Assembly (NCBI GenBank): GCA_023404675.1
Contig: JAEYAW010000013.1
Span: 62,001 to 126,000, forward strand
DNA length: 64,000 bases
Origin: Pseudomonadota bacterium
GTDB lineage: Bacteria > Pseudomonadota > Alphaproteobacteria > Rhizobiales > Xanthobacteraceae
Direction of reading: 5' to 3'
Part shown: one piece after another, positions 18,156 to 26,273 of the stretch
Layout: each line of letters starts with the position of its first letter
How positions within the stretch are numbered: position 1 is the stretch's first letter
Notes under the pieces: model-generated
Told to the model about the DNA's origin: nothing
The model's database searches: none
What the model saw: the letters and a program-made list of their open reading frames with translations, nothing else
Translations under genes and position numbers: made by a program

Positions 18156-19127
18156 ATGACCGCAGCGAACCCGCCGGAACTTCTCGTCTATGGTCCGCCG
18201 AAGTCGACCATCACCACCGGGCTGCAATCGTTTTCGCTGCACGCTGTCGCAACCACGGACGATCTCGGCAGGATCACGGACGAGATCGCCATGCGCATTC
18301 GCGGCATCGCGGTGACCGGACTGGTGCGGGCGGACAGTGCGTTTCTCGCGCGGTTTCCGAAGCTCGAAATCGTCTCCAGCTTCGGCGTCGGCTACGATCA
18401 TGTCGATGCGGCTTACGCCCGCGATCACGGCATCATCGTCACCAACACGCCCGACGTCCTCACCGAGGAGGTCGCGGACCTGACCATCGGGCTCCTGATC
18501 GCCACGGTGCGCGAGATTCCGCAGTCGGACCAGTATCTGCGCGCCGGTCGCTGGGAGACGGCGGCGTTTCCACTCAGCCGCGGCTCGATGCGCGACCGCA
18601 CCGTCGGCATGGTCGGCATGGGGCGGATTGGTCAGGCCATCGCGCGCCGGCTCGATGCGATGAGTGTGCCCGTGGTCTATCACTCCCGGCGGCCGGCAGC
18701 CGATGTCTCTTACAGGCACTATCCGGATCTGGTCGCGATGGCGTCGGACGTGGATACGCTGATCGTCATCATCCCAGGCGGCGCGTCGACGCGCAATCTC
18801 ATCAATGCCGGTGTTCTGAAGGCGCTGGGCGAGCGCGGCGTGCTGATCAACGTCGCGCGCGGCTCGGTGGTGGACGAGGCGGCGCTGATCGCCGCCCTGA
18901 AGGACGGCACCATCATGGCGGCCGGTCTCGACGTGTTCGCCGAGGAGCCGAAGGTGCCGGCCGACCTGATCGCCCTGCCCAACACGGTGCTGCTGCCGCA
19001 TATCGGTTCGGCCTCGGTCCATACCCGCACCGCCATGGAGCAGCTCGTGGTCGACAATCTGAAGGCGTGGTTTGCAGGCCAGCCGCCGCTGACGCCGATT
19101 CCCGAAACGCCGGTGCAGGGACGCTAG
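18156..19127 (+). CDS. D-2-hydroxyacid dehydrogenase (glyoxylate/hydroxypyruvate reductase-like)
   Basis: A 323-residue NAD(P)-dependent dehydrogenase. The Rossmann turn is VGMVGMGRIGQAIARRL. The catalytic set is visible: arginine in NVARGSVVDEAAL, glutamate in FAEEPKVP and histidine in LLPHIGSAS. The chain lacks the ACT domain of SerA, and its length fits GhrB/hydroxypyruvate reductases. It begins six bases after the ABC permease stop, so it belongs to the transport operon and probably reduces or oxidises a hydroxy/keto acid derived from the imported substrate; that link is inference. Confidence 0.9.
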   Translation: MTAANPPELLVYGPPKSTITTGLQSFSLHAVATTDDLGRITDEIAMRIRGIAVTGLVRADSAFLARFPKLEIVSSFGVGYDHVDAAYARDHGIIVTNTPDVLTEEVADLTIGLLIATVREIPQSDQYLRAGRWETAAFPLSRGSMRDRTVGMVGMGRIGQAIARRLDAMSVPVVYHSRRPAADVSYRHYPDLVAMASDVDTLIVIIPGGASTRNLINAGVLKALGERGVLINVARGSVVDEAALIAALKDGTIMAAGLDVFAEEPKVPADLIALPNTVLLPHIGSASVHTRTAMEQLVVDNLKAWFAGQPPLTPIPETPVQGR

Positions 19128-19130
19128 ACC

Positions 19131-19817
19131 ATGTCGTTCCGCCGGCACGTCGCGTTTTGCATCTGCATCACGTTGGCCGCGCCGGCAGCGGCGCAGACAC
19201 CGACAAGTCTGGCCGATCAGATGGTCGGCCAGTGGGAGCTGTCCACCACCGACCGCAGCAAGACCTGTGTCGTGACGCTGGAAAAGGGCGCGGGCCCGCA
19301 GGGCTATCGCCTGCAACTGGACAAGGATTGCGTGGCGGCGCTGCCGTTCGCGAAGGACATCGCGGCGTGGTCGATCAAGGGCCTCGATATCGTGCGCTTG
19401 CAGGACGCGCGCGGCCAGCCGGTGCTCGACCTGACCGAGGTCGAGAGCGGAATCTTCGAGGGCGTGCGCCAGGGCGAGGGCGTCTATCTGTTGCAGGATC
19501 TCGCTGCCGCGCAGGCGATGAGCCGCTCGATGGATCAGATGATCGGCGACTGGTCGATGGTGCGCGGCTCGGGCCGCGTGCTGTGCGGGCTGACGCTGAC
19601 CAACAACGAGGCCGGTGCCGACACCTTCGAAGCGTTTCTCAAGCCGCGCTGCGACCCCGCTGTCGTCGCGTTCAATCCGAAGGTGTGGAAGCTGGAGCGC
19701 GGCGAGCTGCAGCTGATCGCGCCGAGCGGCGAGATCTGGCATTTCGAGGCGGACGACAACGCGCAGTGGCGGCGCGTGCCCGAGCAGGCCGATCCGATCC
19801 TGCTCTCGCGGCAGTAA
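19131..19817 (+). CDS. Exported AprI/Inh-type metalloprotease inhibitor with two tandem domains
   Basis: A 228-residue exported protein with signal peptide (residues 1-22, ending AAPAAAQ). It contains two similar halves: MVGQWELSTTDRSKTCVVTL with a second cysteine at LDKDC, and MIGDWSMVRGSGRVLCGLTL with a second cysteine at KPRCD. Each half has the GxW opening and cysteine pair of the Inh/Omp19 eight-stranded barrel, which in Pseudomonas and Dickeya plugs secreted serralysin-type proteases. Only the first half has the well-conserved opening; the second ends with IWHFEADDNAQWRRVP. The gene starts three bases after the dehydrogenase stop, so it may be read from the same transcript although its function looks unrelated. 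Confidence 0.75.
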   Translation: MSFRRHVAFCICITLAAPAAAQTPTSLADQMVGQWELSTTDRSKTCVVTLEKGAGPQGYRLQLDKDCVAALPFAKDIAAWSIKGLDIVRLQDARGQPVLDLTEVESGIFEGVRQGEGVYLLQDLAAAQAMSRSMDQMIGDWSMVRGSGRVLCGLTLTNNEAGADTFEAFLKPRCDPAVVAFNPKVWKLERGELQLIAPSGEIWHFEADDNAQWRRVPEQADPILLSRQ

Positions 19818-19836
19818 GCGTTTCCCTCGCCGCCCG

Positions 19837-20574
19837 CTACATCAACTTGAGCGCCTTGAGGCTGGCATGGCCCTGCCGCCCGACGATGATGTGGTCGTGG
19901 ACCTGAATGTTCAGCGTGCCGGCGATCTCCACGATGGACTTGGTCATCTGGATATCGGCTGCCGAGGGCGTCGGGTCGCCGGAGGGGTGGTTGTGCACCA
20001 GAATGATCGCGCTCGCCGACAGCTCCAGCGCGCGCTTCACCACCTCGCGCGGATAGACGGGGGTGTGATCCACCGTGCCGGTCTGCTGCAATTCGTCGGC
20101 GATCAGCTGATTGCGCTTGTCGAGAAACAGGATGCGAAACTGCTCCACATCGGCGAACGCCATCGTGGTGCGGCAGTAGTCGATCACGGACGACCATGAC
20201 GACAGCAGCGGCCGCTGTTTGACGCGGCCCCTGGCGACGCGCGCGGCGGTGGCGGCCACCAGTTTGAGTTCGGTCACCGCGGACTCGCCGAGGCCGCCCA
20301 CCTCGCGCAGCCGCGCCTCGGGCGCGTGCACCACCTCCGCGAACGAGCCGAACCGTCCGATCAGCGCCTTGGCAAGCGGCTTCACGTCGCGGCGCGGCAG
20401 GGCGCGAAACAGCACGAGTTCAAGAAGTTCGTAATCGCTCAGCGCGTCCGCGCCGGCATCGCGGAAGCGCTCGCGCAGCCGCTCGCGGTGGCCGTGATAG
20501 TGCGGCACCTCGGCGAAGCCGGGGGCGGTGGCGGATTGAGGTTTCGCAGGCGGTTCGGCTGGCATGCGCGGCAT
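19837..20574 (-). CDS. radC: RadC family protein (JAB/MPN domain)
   Basis: A 245-residue protein with an N-terminal helix-hairpin-helix region (LSDYELLELVLFRALPRRDVKPLAK and GGLGESAVTEL) followed by the JAB metalloprotease-like domain. The zinc motif is complete: HNHPSGDPTPSAAD with the glutamate in an upstream strand. It was named for radiation resistance in E. coli, but the biochemical role is unsettled and DNA repair is doubtful. It converges on the Inh-like gene and is followed upstream by map on the same strand. Confidence 0.93.
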   Translation of the reverse strand: MPRMPAEPPAKPQSATAPGFAEVPHYHGHRERLRERFRDAGADALSDYELLELVLFRALPRRDVKPLAKALIGRFGSFAEVVHAPEARLREVGGLGESAVTELKLVAATAARVARGRVKQRPLLSSWSSVIDYCRTTMAFADVEQFRILFLDKRNQLIADELQQTGTVDHTPVYPREVVKRALELSASAIILVHNHPSGDPTPSAADIQMTKSIVEIAGTLNIQVHDHIIVGRQGHASLKALKLM

Positions 20575-20643
20575 TCACCATGGATGCCGCCAGCATGCCG
20601 CAGGTTCCGCCGTTTGCAAGCCGCGATTGCGTCGTGCGGCAGA

Positions 20644-21465
20644 TCAGCCGAACACCGGCTTGTGCAGCCCGCCCGGAGAGATCGTGAAGATCTCGCAGCC
20701 GGTCTCGGTGACGCCGACCGCGTGCTCGAACTGCGCCGACAGCGAGCGGTCGCGCGTCACGGCGGTCCAGCCGTCCGACAAAATCTTCACGTGCGGCTTG
20801 CCGAGATTGATCATCGGCTCGACGGTGAACAGCATGCCCGGCTTCAGCACCGCGCCTTCGCCCGGACGGCCGACATGGATGATGTTCGGCTCGTCGTGGA
20901 ACAGCTTGCCGAGACCGTGGCCGCAGAAATCGCGCACCACGCTCATCTGCTGCGGCTCGACGAAGGACTGGATGGCATGGCCGATGTCGCCGGTGGTGGC
21001 ACCCGGCTTGATCGCGGCGATGCCGCGCATCAGCGACTCGTAGGTCACATCGATCAGCCGCTCGGCCTTTCGGGAAATCGGTCCGGCCGCATACATCCGG
21101 CTCGAGTCTCCGTGCCAGCCATCGACGATCAGGGTGACGTCGATGTTGATGATATCGCCCTCGCGCAGCGGCCGGTCGTTCGGCATGCCGTGGCAGACCA
21201 CGTGATTGAGCGAGGTGCAGCTGAAGTAGCGGTAGCCGCGATACATCAGAGTTGCGGGCAGCGCGCCGTGGCTGAACACGAAGTCGCGCACGACGTCGTC
21301 GATCTGCGCCGTGGTGACGCCGGGCCTCACCAGCGGTGTCAGTTCGTCGAGACACTGGGCGACCAGAGCCCCTGCCTTGCGCATGCCGGCGAAGGCGGAA
21401 GGCCCATGCAGCTTGATCTGGCCGGTCTTGCGGAGGGAGGCGTCGCTGGCGTCGATATAAGTCAT
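20644..21465 (-). CDS. map: Methionine aminopeptidase, type I
   Basis: A 273-residue cytosolic enzyme that removes N-terminal methionine from new proteins. The pita-bread metal site is visible: DVTLIVDGWHGDSSRMY (two aspartates; GDSSRMY replaces the usual GDTSRMF), HGLGKLFHDEPNI (histidine), MLFTVEPMIN (glutamate) and the closing SAQFEHAVGVTETG (glutamate), with YRGYRYFSCTSLNHVVCHGMP around the catalytic histidine. It is somewhat longer than the E. coli enzyme (264). ATG 21465 is chosen over ATG 21516 because the family begins close to it. It precedes radC by 69 bp. Confidence 0.95.
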   Translation of the reverse strand: MTYIDASDASLRKTGQIKLHGPSAFAGMRKAGALVAQCLDELTPLVRPGVTTAQIDDVVRDFVFSHGALPATLMYRGYRYFSCTSLNHVVCHGMPNDRPLREGDIINIDVTLIVDGWHGDSSRMYAAGPISRKAERLIDVTYESLMRGIAAIKPGATTGDIGHAIQSFVEPQQMSVVRDFCGHGLGKLFHDEPNIIHVGRPGEGAVLKPGMLFTVEPMINLGKPHVKILSDGWTAVTRDRSLSAQFEHAVGVTETGCEIFTISPGGLHKPVFG

Positions 21466-21556
21466 TGGAAATCCGTTCGGTTCACTCCAATTTAGTGCCT
21501 TGGGGCGGCAGCGCAACCCGACTCGTGAAAGGGCGGACGCTTGTTCGCCCTCGCCA

Positions 21557-22270
21557 TCACTCGTCCACCAGGAGCGGCGTGGCGAGGACGATGCCGTCCT
21601 GCGTCACGCGGCAGAGGATGGCGTGGGCCTCGACGCCGGCTGCTCGTGCCCGGTCGAAGGCCCGCCCATAGGCGGGATCGATGTCGCGAGCGAGCCGCAG
21701 CCGGGTGGCCGAGCCGATCTGGACCACGTAGAGCATGGCTGCGCGGGCGCCTGTGGCCACCATGGCGGCGAGTTCGTCCAGATGCCGCGCGCCTCGCGCC
21801 GTAACCGAGTCAGGAAACTCGGCGACGCCGGGGATGCGCATCAGGTGGACGTTCTTCACCTCCACGTAGCAGGGCGGCCGGGCCGGATCCTCCAGCAGGA
21901 AATCCACCCGCGAGCCCTGTCCGTATTTCACCTCGCGGCGGATCACAGGATACCCGGCGAGCGGCGGGATCGCGTTCACGGCCAGCGCCTCGGCCACCAG
22001 CGTGTTGGGGTGGGCGGTATTGACCCCCACGAGTTCCGGGCCGGTGCCGAAATCCGCCTCCACCAGCTCCCACGAATAGGGCAGCTTCCGCCCCGCCTTG
22101 TCGGATTTCGACAGCCAGACACGCGCGCCGGGCGCGGCCAGCCCGGTCATCGCGCCGGGATTGGCGACATGGGCGGTGATCTGCGTGCCGTCCGCCAGCT
22201 CGACATCGGCGAGAAAGCGCTTGTAGCGGCGGATCAGCGTTGCGGGAATCAGGGGAAGCGGAAACTGCAT
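21557..22270 (-). CDS. sfsA: SfsA family nuclease-like protein (sugar fermentation stimulation protein homologue)
   Basis: A 237-residue protein with the SfsA layout: an N-terminal OB-like region (LIRRYKRFLADVELADGTQI, then HVANPGAMTGL) and a C-terminal nuclease-fold domain with DFLLEDPARPPCYVEVKNVH, where the D...ExK pattern resembles PD-(D/E)xK enzymes. E. coli SfsA binds DNA and affects maltose metabolism; the actual activity is not known. It lies between map and metZ on the same strand, with gaps of about 60-90 bp. Confidence 0.93.
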   Translation of the reverse strand: MQFPLPLIPATLIRRYKRFLADVELADGTQITAHVANPGAMTGLAAPGARVWLSKSDKAGRKLPYSWELVEADFGTGPELVGVNTAHPNTLVAEALAVNAIPPLAGYPVIRREVKYGQGSRVDFLLEDPARPPCYVEVKNVHLMRIPGVAEFPDSVTARGARHLDELAAMVATGARAAMLYVVQIGSATRLRLARDIDPAYGRAFDRARAAGVEAHAILCRVTQDGIVLATPLLVDE

Positions 22271-22332
22271 CGGCTCACGGTCCCGAACGCTGCGCCAGCG
22301 TTCGGGATATTCATTGTCGGTGGGGCGCTGTC

Positions 22333-23535
22333 TTACACGGTCTTCAGCGCCAGCGTGATATCCTCCAGCAGGTCCTCGACATCCTCAAGACCTGCCGAGT
22401 AGCGCACGAGGCCCTCGCCGATGCCCATCGCGGCCCGCACCTCGGGCGCGAGGCGCTGATGGGTGGTGGTCGCCGGATGGGTGACGAGGCTCTTGGCGTC
22501 GCCGAGATTGTTGCTGATGCGCGCGAGCTTCAGCGCATTGAGGAAGCGGAACGCGCCAGCCTTGTCGCCGTCGACCTCGAACGCCACCAGCGTCGAGCCG
22601 CCGCGCATCTGCTTCTTGACCGTGGCGGCCTGCGGATGGTCGTCGCGGCCCGGATAGATCAGGCGCTTGATCTTGGTATGCCTGGCCAGCATGTCCGCGA
22701 TGGCGGCGGCGTTCCGGGTCTGCTGTCGCACGCGCACGCCCAGCGTTTCGAGGCCCTTCAGCAGCACCCATGCGTTGAACGGCGACATCGCCGGGCCGGT
22801 CTGGCGCAGGTAGGTGTGGATGTGATCCTGGATGAACTTCTGCGAGGACAGGATGACGCCTCCGAGACAGCGCCCCTGTCCATCGATGTGCTTGGTGGCC
22901 GAATAGACCACCGCGTCCGCGCCGAGCGCCAGCGGGCTCTGCCAGATCGCCGTCGCGAACACGTTGTCGACGATCAGCCGCGCGCCGCCGGCATGGGCGA
23001 TCTCGGCGATCGCGCCGATGTCGAGCACGTCCAGCGTCGGGTTGGTCGGGCTTTCGAGGAAGCAGGTCTGGGTGTTGGGCCGCATCGCGGCGCGCCACTG
23101 GTCGAGATCGAGCCCGTCCACCAGCGTGGACTGGATGCCGTAGCGCGGCAGCAGGTCCTCGATCACGTAGCGGCACGAGCCGAACATCTCCTTGGCCGCG
23201 ACCACGTGGTCGCCAGCCTTGAGCGGGGCAATGATCGCGGTGGTGACGGCGGCCATGCCGGTCGCCGCGGTGCGGGCGGCCTCGGCGCCTTCCAGTTCGA
23301 GCATGCGCTGCTCGAACATCGCCGTCGTGGGATTGGAGAAGCGCGAATAGATGAAGCCGGGATCCTCGCCGCTGAACCGCGCCTCGCACTCCTCGGCGGT
23401 CGCATAGACGAACCCCTGCGTCAGGAACAGCGCCTCCGAGGTCTCGCCGAATTGCGAGCGGAGCGTTCCGCCGTGAACGAGGCGGGTTTCGGGGCGATAG
23501 GCGCGGGGCGTTTCGGTGGGCAGCTTGTCCGACAT
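22333..23535 (-). CDS. metZ: O-succinylhomoserine sulfhydrylase
   Basis: A 400-residue PLP enzyme of the Cys/Met metabolism family that makes homocysteine directly from O-succinylhomoserine and sulfide. Conserved parts are YSRFSNPTTAMFEQRM (cofactor phosphate tyrosine and arginine), the PLP lysine in YSATKHIDGQGR, and SLVTHPATTTHQRL near the end. ATG 23535 has GGAGG nine bases upstream; an open frame reaching 23664 would run into the terminator and riboswitch and is rejected. A SAM-II riboswitch and terminator in the leader indicate repression when S-adenosylmethionine is high. Confidence 0.95.
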   Translation of the reverse strand: MSDKLPTETPRAYRPETRLVHGGTLRSQFGETSEALFLTQGFVYATAEECEARFSGEDPGFIYSRFSNPTTAMFEQRMLELEGAEAARTAATGMAAVTTAIIAPLKAGDHVVAAKEMFGSCRYVIEDLLPRYGIQSTLVDGLDLDQWRAAMRPNTQTCFLESPTNPTLDVLDIGAIAEIAHAGGARLIVDNVFATAIWQSPLALGADAVVYSATKHIDGQGRCLGGVILSSQKFIQDHIHTYLRQTGPAMSPFNAWVLLKGLETLGVRVRQQTRNAAAIADMLARHTKIKRLIYPGRDDHPQAATVKKQMRGGSTLVAFEVDGDKAGAFRFLNALKLARISNNLGDAKSLVTHPATTTHQRLAPEVRAAMGIGEGLVRYSAGLEDVEDLLEDITLALKTV

Positions 23536-23566
23536 CGGGACCTCCGTCGTGGTCCTTGCGGGCCAC

Positions 23567-23600
23567 AAAAAACCGGCCTGGACGATTGTCCACAGGCCGG
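23567..23600 (-). terminator. Riboswitch-controlled intrinsic terminator in the metZ leader
   Basis: Read on the minus strand, CCGGCCTG (23600-23593) pairs with CAGGCCGG (23580-23573) around a 12-base loop and is followed by six T. It lies between the SAM-II aptamer and the metZ ribosome binding site, so it is the likely expression platform. Confidence 0.85.
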
Positions 23601-23614
23601 GATCACGAAGATCT

Positions 23615-23680
23615 CCGGCCTGTTTAGCGACTTGTTTAACGTGGCTGCAAGCCGGCCGGCTCAAATCACCACGGGATAAG
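23615..23680 (-). promoter_or_regulatory. SAM-II riboswitch aptamer
   Basis: The minus strand carries the SAM-II hallmarks in order: GTGGTGATTTG (stem P1 and the conserved A/U-rich segment), the loop CCGGCCGG, TTGCAGCCACGTTAAA, and GTCGCTAAACAGGCCGG. P1 is GTGG with CCAC; the loop CCGGCC can pair with the 3' GGCCGG to form the H-type pseudoknot that encloses S-adenosylmethionine. SAM-II RNAs are known from Alphaproteobacteria upstream of metA, metX and metZ, which fits the gene downstream. Confidence 0.9.
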
Positions 23681-23685
23681 TGGTG

Positions 23686-23714
23686 CTCTTAAGGGGGAGG
23701 GGCGGCCTCGTCAA
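23686..23714 (-). promoter_or_regulatory. Predicted metZ promoter
   Basis: On the minus strand TTGACG (23714-23709) and TAAGAG (23691-23686) are 17 bases apart. A start site about seven bases on would begin the transcript directly at the SAM-II aptamer. The -35 box lies inside a perfect inverted repeat (CCTCGTCA-AG-TGACGAGG, 23706-23723), which may be an operator. Confidence 0.6.
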
Positions 23715-23750
23715 GTGACGAGGGAACACCGGCCGGTCTATAAGGTATGC

Positions 23751-24884
23751 GTGAGTAGAGTAGCGAAAGAACCAGCGGTGCCGCTGAACCTGCCGGACGA
23801 CGCCCAGGGAATTCTGCCGGACCGGATGATCGTGGCCATGGCCGACGCCAGCCTGATCCTGCCGGAATACGAATTCGTGGAAGGCCAGATCCAGCCCGCC
23901 AGCCTCGATCTGCGGCTCGGCGACGTCGCCTACCGGGTGCGCGCCAGCTTCCTGCCCGGCCCCGAGGCGCGGGTGGCGGATCGCATCGCGGAACTGAAAC
24001 TGCACGAGATCAATCTTGCGGACGGCGCGGTGCTGGAAACCAACTGCGTCTACATCGTGCCACTGCTTGAGGCTTTGGCCTTGCCGCGCGGCATTTCCGC
24101 GTCCGCCAATCCGAAGAGCTCGACCGGCCGCCTCGACGTGTTCACGCGGGTGATTGCCGACGGCACCCGCGGATTCGACCGGATCGAGGCGGGCTATCAG
24201 GGCCCGCTCTATGCGGAGATCAGCCCCAAAACCTTTCCCGTGCTGCTGCGCGAGGGCTCGCGGCTGTCGCAGATCCGGTTCCGGATCGGCGACACGGTTC
24301 TCGACGAGGGCGAGTTGTATGATCTTCACGCGGCCGAGGGGCTCGTCGATACGGCCGAGGCGGACCTCGCCGGCGGCGTCGCCGTCAGCGTCGATCTGTC
24401 GGGCGAGAATTCGGGGGGGCTGGTCGGCTACCGGGCCAAGCGCCACACCGGCGTGGTCGATATCGACCGGCGCGGCGGCTACCCGGCCGGAGAATTCTGG
24501 GAGCCGATCCATGCGCGGCCGGACCGGAGCCTGATCCTCGATCCCGGCGAGTTCTACATTCTGGCGTCAAAAGAAGCGGTGCAGGTGCCGCCGGACTTCG
24601 CCGCCGAGATGGTCCCGTTCGATCCGCTGGTCGGCGAGTTTCGCGTCCACTATGCGGGCTTCTTCGACCCCGGCTTCGGCTATGCCGGTGCGGGAGGCGC
24701 GGGGGCGCGCGCGGTGCTGGAGGTGCGCTCGCGCGAGGTGCCCTTCATCCTGGAGCACGGCCAGACCGTCGGCCGGCTCGTCTACGAGCGGATGCTGGAG
24801 CGGCCCGACGCGCTCTATGGCCAGGACATCAATTCCAACTACCAGGCGCAGGGCCTGAAATTGTCGAAGCACTTCCGCGCGTGA
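23751..24884 (+). CDS. dcd: dCTP deaminase, double-length form
   Basis: A ~377-residue protein made of two Dcd/dUTPase-fold halves, about twice the ~190 residues of E. coli Dcd. The first half holds PASLDLRLGDVAYRVR, ANPKSSTGRLDVFTRV (the SSxxR substrate motif) and GYQGPLYAEISP (the catalytic glutamate position). The second half begins near GYRAKRHTGVVDIDRRG and ends with GQTVGRLVYERM. This long form is usual in Alphaproteobacteria. It converts dCTP to dUTP for thymidylate synthesis. No ATG is available near the beginning; GTG codons at 23715, 23751 and 23778 are possible, and 23751 is preferred because AAGG lies a suitable distance upstream. The first residues are therefore uncertain. Confidence 0.87.
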   Translation: MSRVAKEPAVPLNLPDDAQGILPDRMIVAMADASLILPEYEFVEGQIQPASLDLRLGDVAYRVRASFLPGPEARVADRIAELKLHEINLADGAVLETNCVYIVPLLEALALPRGISASANPKSSTGRLDVFTRVIADGTRGFDRIEAGYQGPLYAEISPKTFPVLLREGSRLSQIRFRIGDTVLDEGELYDLHAAEGLVDTAEADLAGGVAVSVDLSGENSGGLVGYRAKRHTGVVDIDRRGGYPAGEFWEPIHARPDRSLILDPGEFYILASKEAVQVPPDFAAEMVPFDPLVGEFRVHYAGFFDPGFGYAGAGGAGARAVLEVRSREVPFILEHGQTVGRLVYERMLERPDALYGQDINSNYQAQGLKLSKHFRA

Positions 24885-24887
24885 CGA

Positions 24888-26222
24888 TCAGCGTTGCGCC
24901 GCGTCCTGCGAGGGGGTGACGCGCCACACCACGTTGCCGACATCGTCCGCAACGAGCAGCCCGCCCTTCGCGTCGAGACGGACGCCGACCGGCCGGCCCA
25001 TGGTTTCACCCTTGTCGTTCAGGAAGCCGGTCAGGATGTCCTGCGGCGGTCCTGACGGTTTGCCATTCTCGAACGGCACGAAAATCACCTTGTAGCCGCT
25101 GCGCGGATTACGGTTCCAGGAGCCGTGCTGTCCCACGAAGGCGCCCTCTCCCAGAGATGTGAAGAGCGGGCTGGTGTTGAAGGCGAGTCCGAGCGAGGCG
25201 GTGTGGGCGCCGAGCGCGTAGTCCGGCACGATCGCCTTGGCGACCAGATCCGGCCGTGGCGGCTGCACCCGCACGTCGACGTGCTGACCGAAATAGCTAT
25301 AAGGCCAGCCGTAGAATCCGCCGTCCTTCACCGACGTCATGTAGTCCGGCACGAGGTCGCTGCCGATCTCGTCGCGCTCGTTGACGACCACCCACAATTC
25401 GCCGGTGGTCGGCTCGAACGCCGGTCCGTTGGGATTGCGCAGGCCAGAGGCGAACAGGCGCGTCGCGCCGGTCTCGACATCGACCGCGAGAACCGCGGCG
25501 CGATTGGTTTCCGCCTCCATGCCGTTTTCCGCGACGTTACTGTTCGAACCGGATGTCGCATACAGCGTCTTGCCATCCGGGCTCGCCACCAGATCCTTGG
25601 TCCAGTGGTGATTGATCGGTCCGCCCGGAAGATCGGCCACCTTCACCCCGGCGGTTGTGATCTGTGTATCGCCATCCTTGTAAGGAAATTTCACGATCGC
25701 ATCGGTGTTGGCGACATAGAGAGTATCGCCAATCAGCGCCATGCCGAATGGTGAGTTCAAGTCCCTGAGGAAGACGGTTTGCATATCGGCCTTGCCGTCG
25801 CCGTCGGTGTCACGCATCAGAGTGATGCGGTTGGCGCTCGGCGTGCGCGCGCCGGCGCGCTTCATGGCAGCGCTCGAGGCGATGCCTTTGATGCTCCAGT
25901 CGCTGGATTCTTTCGCAGGCGCGTTGGTCTCGGTGACGAGAACATCACCGTTCGGCAGCGTGTAGAGCGTGCGCGGATGATCGAGCCCACTGGCGAAAGC
26001 GGTGACCGACATATTGGCCGCCGCGGTCGGGTTGACGCCCTGCGGCCATCCCACAGCGCGCGCGATATTCACGGTTGGAATCCAGGACGGCTTGGGTTCC
26101 GGCAGTGTCGGCGAAGCACCGTAGCCCTCCTCCACCGACACGGTCGCCTGCTCGTTACAGCCCGTCAGGAAGAGTGTGAGCATCGTCAGTCCTGCGATCT
26201 CGATCAGTGGCTTTCGCATCAT
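24888..26222 (-). CDS. PQQ-type sorbosone dehydrogenase family lipoprotein
   Basis: A 444-residue predicted lipoprotein: the signal peptide ends LTLFLTGC, with the cysteine as lipidation site. The body is a six-bladed propeller of the soluble PQQ glucose dehydrogenase/L-sorbosone dehydrogenase type, with SGLDHPRTLYTLPNGDVLV, LRDLNSPFGMALIGD, HHWTKDLVASPDGKTLY (histidine of the cofactor site), ASGLRNPNGPAFEPTTGELW and GQHGSWNRNPRSGYKV. It should oxidise a sugar or aldehyde in the periplasm and pass electrons to the respiratory chain; the substrate is unknown. ATG 26222 is preferred because AGGGA lies eight bases upstream. It faces dcd, with only 3 bp between the stop codons. Confidence 0.87.
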   Translation of the reverse strand: MMRKPLIEIAGLTMLTLFLTGCNEQATVSVEEGYGASPTLPEPKPSWIPTVNIARAVGWPQGVNPTAAANMSVTAFASGLDHPRTLYTLPNGDVLVTETNAPAKESSDWSIKGIASSAAMKRAGARTPSANRITLMRDTDGDGKADMQTVFLRDLNSPFGMALIGDTLYVANTDAIVKFPYKDGDTQITTAGVKVADLPGGPINHHWTKDLVASPDGKTLYATSGSNSNVAENGMEAETNRAAVLAVDVETGATRLFASGLRNPNGPAFEPTTGELWVVVNERDEIGSDLVPDYMTSVKDGGFYGWPYSYFGQHVDVRVQPPRPDLVAKAIVPDYALGAHTASLGLAFNTSPLFTSLGEGAFVGQHGSWNRNPRSGYKVIFVPFENGKPSGPPQDILTGFLNDKGETMGRPVGVRLDAKGGLLVADDVGNVVWRVTPSQDAAQR

Positions 26223-26273
26223 CGGCATCCCTGTCGTGATGCAGACCAATGCCGTGCCGACGCGAATGTTCAC

